NCBI GenBank assembly: GCA_023456995.1
Contig: JAEWNU010000060.1
Location: 1 to 8,940, forward strand
DNA from: Bacillota bacterium
GTDB taxonomy: Bacteria > Bacillota > Clostridia > Oscillospirales > Ruminococcaceae
DNA length: 8,940 nucleotides
Reading direction: 5' to 3'
This document shows, piece by piece, positions 5,704 to 8,940 of the stretch (position 1 is the first letter of the stretch; each line of letters begins with the position of its first letter). The notes under the pieces were generated by a model. That model had not been told where the DNA came from and searched no databases. It saw only the letters and a program-made list of their open reading frames with translations. A program made the position numbers and the translations under genes.

Positions 5704-6729
5704 TTAAAACAAACTAACAATAAAGCGAACAACATTAGGAAATATCAGCACCGCAGATAGCATGCGACCAATCTGCAAAATGATAACATCGGGAGAAGAA
5801 ATACCAATATCTGCTGAAATCAGCGCCATATCAGACGCGCCGGCAGGTGTCGCCGCCAGCATGCCCTCGCTTGTTGTGAGCATCGTGTAACGATTCAGAA
5901 TTTTGGCTATGATGATGCAGGCCAACATATACGCCGCCAGCATAATCACTACGGGTAATAACAGCTCTTTCATCTTGGGAATATCCTTTGGGGTGATACC
6001 GGTACCTATATAGGCACCGGCCAATATCTGCGCCAGACGTTTTATCCAGCCCGGCAACATGCAGGCGGGAAAAAGTTGCTTTGCAACAATGGTTGCAACT
6101 AACGAAAATAGCAATGCCCCTGCTGGAATATTTGAAATTTCTCCGATTAGCCCGCCGACCATTGCCGCTGCCGCCGCTGCTAAAAAACCATAATGCGAAT
6201 AGATCGTTTTTTGTTCTTTTGCAGCGGGCTTTGAAACCTTCTCATAATTTTTTGCAAAGTATTTAATAACTGACGGAAAAATGCCTATTCCCGCGCACAT
6301 GCGTATAAACTGCATGACCGCAACCTGAGTGCTGTCTGCTCCCATCTCGGCAGCGATAATCGGTATATTCGACATGCCTCCGGGAACGGCACAGAACATT
6401 GCGGTCATCAAATCCATATCAGATATCCGATATATGACCGTGCCAAGCGTCAAATTAAGTACTAACATACAGCCAACTAAAATTATCAGTGGCTTAAACA
6501 ACCGCCGAAACTGTTTTATCTCTTCCCTACTGATGCCTACACCTATGAATGCGCCCGATACGATCTGCGCGGCAATCTTCGCCTCATTTGGCATAAACGC
6601 GTTGCCAAATGTAAAATTCAATAGCAATATTCCCACAACCGCACCCACAAGGATGCCCCCAGGAATGCGAATTTTATAAAATATGCCGCCCACCAATGAA
6701 GCAACAATTAAAGTTAGCAAAAAGTTCAA
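5704..6729 (-). CDS. AbrB-family (COG3180-type) membrane protein, putative transporter
   Basis: About 341 residues, almost entirely membrane segments, in two similar halves. The pair GAFIGVGIS / GAYIGTGIT and the pair AVPGGMSNIPIIAAEMGAD / ATPAGASDMALISADIGI (N-half / C-half) are the two copies of the AbrB-family signature. The name comes from a presumed role in ammonia monooxygenase regulation, but the repeat fold is that of a secondary transporter. I prefer the TTG at 6727-6729: AAGGG lies 8 nt upstream, and the predicted start of transcription near 6771 leaves a normal 40-nt leader. The in-frame TTG at 6766-6768 would be nearly leaderless with no Shine-Dalgarno. The gene is divergent from a LysR regulator through 106 bp and has its own terminator. 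AbrB-type proteins can lie near tripartite tricarboxylate transporter genes, as TctA does here, so organic-acid transport is a reasonable guess; the substrate is unknown. Confidence 0.8.
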   Translation of the reverse strand: MNFLLTLIVASLVGGIFYKIRIPGGILVGAVVGILLLNFTFGNAFMPNEAKIAAQIVSGAFIGVGISREEIKQFRRLFKPLIILVGCMLVLNLTLGTVIYRISDMDLMTAMFCAVPGGMSNIPIIAAEMGADSTQVAVMQFIRMCAGIGIFPSVIKYFAKNYEKVSKPAAKEQKTIYSHYGFLAAAAAAMVGGLIGEISNIPAGALLFSLVATIVAKQLFPACMLPGWIKRLAQILAGAYIGTGITPKDIPKMKELLLPVVIMLAAYMLACIIIAKILNRYTMLTTSEGMLAATPAGASDMALISADIGISSPDVIILQIGRMLSAVLIFPNVVRFIVSLF

Positions 6730-6754
6730 ATTTTTCACCCTTCCCTTAATCTCC

Positions 6755-6781
6755 CAAGAATTTGACAATTAACAAGAATTT
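6755..6781. repeat. Direct repeat CAAGAATTT in the divergent promoter region
   Basis: CAAGAATTT occurs at 6755-6763 and 6773-6781, 18 bp start to start, so nearly two helical turns apart on the same face. The copies overlap the -35 of the LysR gene and the -10/start of the AbrB-family gene. This is a candidate binding site for the LysR protein, as is the short palindrome TTATCATAA (6790-6798). Confidence 0.45.
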
Positions 6782-6790
6782 TAATATAGT
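6762..6790 (+). promoter_or_regulatory. Promoter of the LysR regulator gene
   Basis: TTGACA (6762-6767, a perfect -35) and TATAGT (6785-6790) are 17 bp apart. The predicted start near 6797 gives a 39-nt leader with GAGGAG (6825-6830) before the ATG. Confidence 0.7.
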
Positions 6791-6806
6791 TATCATAATA
6801 TGTCAG
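6778..6806 (-). promoter_or_regulatory. Promoter of the AbrB-family gene, overlapping the LysR promoter
   Basis: On the minus strand CTGACA (6806-6801) and TAAAAT (6783-6778) are 17 bp apart. It interleaves with the divergent LysR promoter, so polymerase at one would block the other. This is a common arrangement for a LysR protein that represses itself and controls its divergent neighbour. Confidence 0.55.
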
Positions 6807-6835
6807 ATACGTTTACGAAAGATTGAGGAGCTATT

Positions 6836-7765
6836 ATGACATTAAGAGAATTAAAGGTATTTGTTTCTGTTTACGAAAATCAATCCATTTCAAAGGCTGC
6901 TGAAAGATTATACATGACGCAGCCCACCCTAACAAGAGTTATTCAAAACATAGAAAGCGAGGTGGGTTCACAGCTTTTTAAGCGCACAAGAAACGGCATA
7001 GTACCCACTGTAGCCGGCGAAATATATATGGAAAATGCAAAAAAGATGATCGATATGTACCGTCATCTAGAAATTTCACTGGCAACCGTGAACACCGAAA
7101 ATCGAGGCAAACTTATCATTGGTAGTAACTTCTTTTTGGGTGCCTGCGTTTTACCCTGCATAGTCTCAGAGTTTGAAAAACGCTTTCCAAACATTGAGTT
7201 AACAATTATCGAAGGTACTTCCACCGAAATTGAAAATGAAATTTCCAAGGGCATCATCGATATTGGGGTCATTCACCTGCCGGTGCAGTCCAATTCTATT
7301 CAAGCTATTCCAATAGGGCAGGAACGTTTTTTTATTGCGTTGCCCCCTGACGATGCACTATCGACCATGGCTTATTATAAGGAGGGTGTAAAGCGCCCCT
7401 ACCTCGACATTAACCTTATCAAAGAACGAAACTTCATCGTAAATCATCCAACACAACATGCGAGAAAAGAAACCGACCGCATCTGCAAGCTGGCAGGATT
7501 TTCACCTAAAATAAAATTTCAAACGAGAAATATTCAGACCATTGCAAAAATGGTGGGTCGAAGGGTTGGTGTTTCGTTAATTCCATCTTCATATATAACC
7601 CTTTTTAGCGATGTGGATAAACCTGATTATTATAATATTGAAGAATCGTACCTACCCGAGTGGCGGGTGGCGGTTATATATGAAAAAACAATGCCTTTGT
7701 TCCCCGCCTCCAAAGCATTTATAGAGATTTGCTCAGATATTCTGCCTCATATTTATGATAAATAA
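6836..7765 (+). CDS. LysR-family transcriptional regulator
   Basis: 309 residues, normal for the family. The N-terminal winged helix is typical: MTLRELKVFVSVYENQSISK, then AAERLYMTQPTLTRVIQNIE, with the helix-turn-helix at about residues 18-37 and the EVGSQLFKRT wing. Residues about 88-300 form the effector-binding domain of the periplasmic-binding-protein fold, including GKLIIGSNFFLGACVLP and EISKGIIDIGVIHLP. The effector is probably a small organic acid related to the flanking transporters, but no residue proves this. Start ATG at 6836-6838 with GAGGAG (6825-6830) 5 nt upstream. It is divergent from the AbrB-family gene with overlapping promoters, and convergent with tctA, sharing a terminator. 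The likely target is the divergent gene and itself; control of the tct operon is possible but its promoter is outside the window. Confidence 0.93.
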   Translation: MTLRELKVFVSVYENQSISKAAERLYMTQPTLTRVIQNIESEVGSQLFKRTRNGIVPTVAGEIYMENAKKMIDMYRHLEISLATVNTENRGKLIIGSNFFLGACVLPCIVSEFEKRFPNIELTIIEGTSTEIENEISKGIIDIGVIHLPVQSNSIQAIPIGQERFFIALPPDDALSTMAYYKEGVKRPYLDINLIKERNFIVNHPTQHARKETDRICKLAGFSPKIKFQTRNIQTIAKMVGRRVGVSLIPSSYITLFSDVDKPDYYNIEESYLPEWRVAVIYEKTMPLFPASKAFIEICSDILPHIYDK

Positions 7766-7770
7766 AATAT

Positions 7771-7808
7771 AAAAGAAGCCGCCGATAGTAAAACCGGTCG
7801 GCTTCTTT
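7771..7808. terminator. Bidirectional terminator between the LysR gene and tctA
   Basis: AAAAGAAGCCGCCG (7771-7784) pairs with CGGTCGGCTTCTTT (7795-7808), with one bulged T and a 10-nt loop. The A-rich left flank and the T-rich right flank give a U-tail on both strands. It lies 5 nt after the LysR stop and 25 nt after the tctA stop, so it serves both convergent genes. Confidence 0.8.
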
Positions 7809-7832
7809 CATTTTGCATTAAATAGTCTGGGT

Positions 7833-8940
7833 TTACGCTTTCTTCTCTTTTTTGAAGAAAGGCTGAATCATCGGATAAACCAACATAGCCACACAGGAAA
7901 GCATAATAATTGCGGTAATAGGCTTCGTAAAGATGCTCATCATGTTGCCATTTGCAAGAGTATAGGCACGGCGGAAGTTCGATTCGCACATCTGGCCAAG
8001 AACCAGACCGAGAACCAGCGCAGCCGAGTTATAGCCAAGCTTGACAAACATATAGCCGATAATACCTGCTCCCGCCATCAGCATAACGTCACCGGTGTTG
8101 TTGTTCAGCGCATAAGCACCGATAGCAGCCAGCATGATGATGACCGGTCCCAAAATGCTGTACGGTACAGCCAAAATCTTAGCGAATACCTTTGCAATTA
8201 ACATCGCGACGATAACCATGACGATGTTTGTGACAAACATGGAGCCAAAAACTGACGCAAGAAAGTCAGGTTGAGTCTTAACCAGCAGCGGGCCGACCTG
8301 AACGCCCTTGATAACCAGTGCCGTCATCATAATGGCAGCAGCGTTACCGCCAGGGATGCCCAATGAAAGCAATGGAACCATCGAGCCGCCGGTAGCCGCG
8401 TTGTTGGCGGCCTCAGAAGCCACAATGCCTTCCGGAATACCGGTGCCAAGTAGATGTGAGCGCTTAGATACCTTCTTTTCAATCGCATAGGAGAGGAAAG
8501 ACGCAATGGTCGCGCCGGCACCGGGCAATATGCCAACGATCGTACCGATAATTGAAGCGCGGGTCATGCTGCCCTTTGTCTCCCAGAGATCTTTTAAGGA
8601 TGGTAGAACCGTTTTAGTCTTAGAGGAACCGGGGCCAGTCTCCGCCTTCGTATCAATCTTGCTCGGCTTACCAGTCTGCTTGAGAACCTCCGTAACAGCA
8701 AAGAGACCGATCATGACCGGAATCATCTCGATACCAGACAATAGCGTGGAGCTGCCCCAAGTAAATCTAGCGATACCGAGCATCGGATCCATACCGACAG
8801 TGGCAAGCGCAAGACCTAAGAGACCGGAGATCAACGTCTTGATTAGGTTGCCGCTATCCAAACAGGAAAGCACTGACAAGCCTAGAAAAGAAACTGCAAA
8901 CAGCTCAGAAGGGCCAAACTTGAGTGCGACGGCCGCAAGC
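7833..8940 (-). CDS. tctA: Tripartite tricarboxylate transporter large permease TctA, N-terminus outside the window
   Basis: 368 codons are visible and the frame stays open to the window edge (first full codon ends at 8939). The TctA family has about 500 residues, so roughly 130 are missing. Numbered from the first visible codon, it shows LKFGPSELFAVSFLG (6-20), TVGMDPMLGIARFTWG (47-62), GILPGAGATIASFLSY (136-151), SEAANNAATGG (175-185) and LGIPGGNAAAIM (193-204). These Gly/Pro-rich loops are the family signatures and form the substrate and ion path. The protein ends in a short Lys/Glu-rich tail (FFKKEKKA). TctA, with the small TctB and the extracytoplasmic TctC, imports citrate or other carboxylates using an ion gradient. 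TctB and TctC, if present, are to the right, upstream in transcription. The in-frame TTG at 8877-8879 is not the start, since family sequence continues before it. Confidence 0.93.
   Translation of the reverse strand, partial: LAAVALKFGPSELFAVSFLGLSVLSCLDSGNLIKTLISGLLGLALATVGMDPMLGIARFTWGSSTLLSGIEMIPVMIGLFAVTEVLKQTGKPSKIDTKAETGPGSSKTKTVLPSLKDLWETKGSMTRASIIGTIVGILPGAGATIASFLSYAIEKKVSKRSHLLGTGIPEGIVASEAANNAATGGSMVPLLSLGIPGGNAAAIMMTALVIKGVQVGPLLVKTQPDFLASVFGSMFVTNIVMVIVAMLIAKVFAKILAVPYSILGPVIIMLAAIGAYALNNNTGDVMLMAGAGIIGYMFVKLGYNSAALVLGLVLGQMCESNFRRAYTLANGNMMSIFTKPITAIIMLSCVAMLVYPMIQPFFKKEKKA

Noticed and set aside
8877..8879. TTG as the start of tctA
   Set aside because: The frame continues to the window edge and the extra 20 residues (LAAVALKFGPSELFAVSFLG) match the TctA family, so the gene is partial rather than short.
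1..8940. Insertion sequences, CRISPR arrays, tRNA or rRNA genes, phage or toxin-antitoxin genes
   Set aside because: None was found on either strand; the inverted repeats present are explained as terminators or operator candidates.

Overview
The window looks like chromosomal DNA of an anaerobic, moderately low-GC Gram-positive-type bacterium (Firmicutes/Clostridia sensu lato). The reasons are strong purine-rich ribosome binding sites, TTG starts, compact hairpin terminators, and a gene set (CitA/CitB-type two-component system, GltS-like symporter, TAXI protein, AbrB-type permease, TctA) common in anaerobes that live on carboxylates and amino acids. The taxonomic guess is inference; no marker gene proves it.

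Layout. Positions 1-195 (+) are the 3' end of a dihydrolipoyl dehydrogenase gene, followed by a 19-bp perfect hairpin. Positions 196-580 carry no convincing gene. They do hold a plus-strand promoter-like stretch, a 20-bp hairpin with a U-rich tail, and an excellent Shine-Dalgarno plus ATG that opens only a 5-codon frame, which looks like the 5' end of a lost gene or a leader peptide. Next come four genes, all on the minus strand (transcribed right to left): a CitA/DcuS-type sensor kinase (3911-5530), its CitB/DcuR-type response regulator (3237-3923, overlapping by 13 nt), a divergent GltS-family sodium symporter (1811-3061) and an orphan membrane-anchored TAXI substrate-binding protein (581-1567). 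A second block holds an AbrB-family membrane protein (5704-6729, minus), a divergent LysR regulator (6836-7765, plus) and the 3' three quarters of a TctA permease (7833-8940, minus, running off the window).

How the genes fit together. The first block reads as a sense-and-import module: the kinase has a CitA/DcuS-like extracytoplasmic sensor domain, the regulator is its partner, and the symporter is the likely target. The best evidence is in the DNA. The kinase and gltS-like promoters share a nearly identical 14/15-bp element (GGCGTTT(T)GTAATTA on the plus strand) next to TACAAT/TACAAA inverted repeats that overlap the same -35 hexamer (TTGTAT) in each, which suggests one regulator controls both. 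The TAXI protein has no TRAP permease nearby, so it may serve the symporter or the kinase. The second block has overlapping divergent promoters between AbrB and LysR with repeats that could be the LysR operator. The TctA gene belongs to a tripartite tricarboxylate transporter operon whose other genes lie outside the window.

The main points for follow-up are the shared promoter element, the altered pore-loop signatures of the GltS-like symporter, the orphan TAXI protein with a terminator-like hairpin in its leader, and the plus-strand leader with no gene behind it. No mobile element, CRISPR array, tRNA or rRNA was seen.
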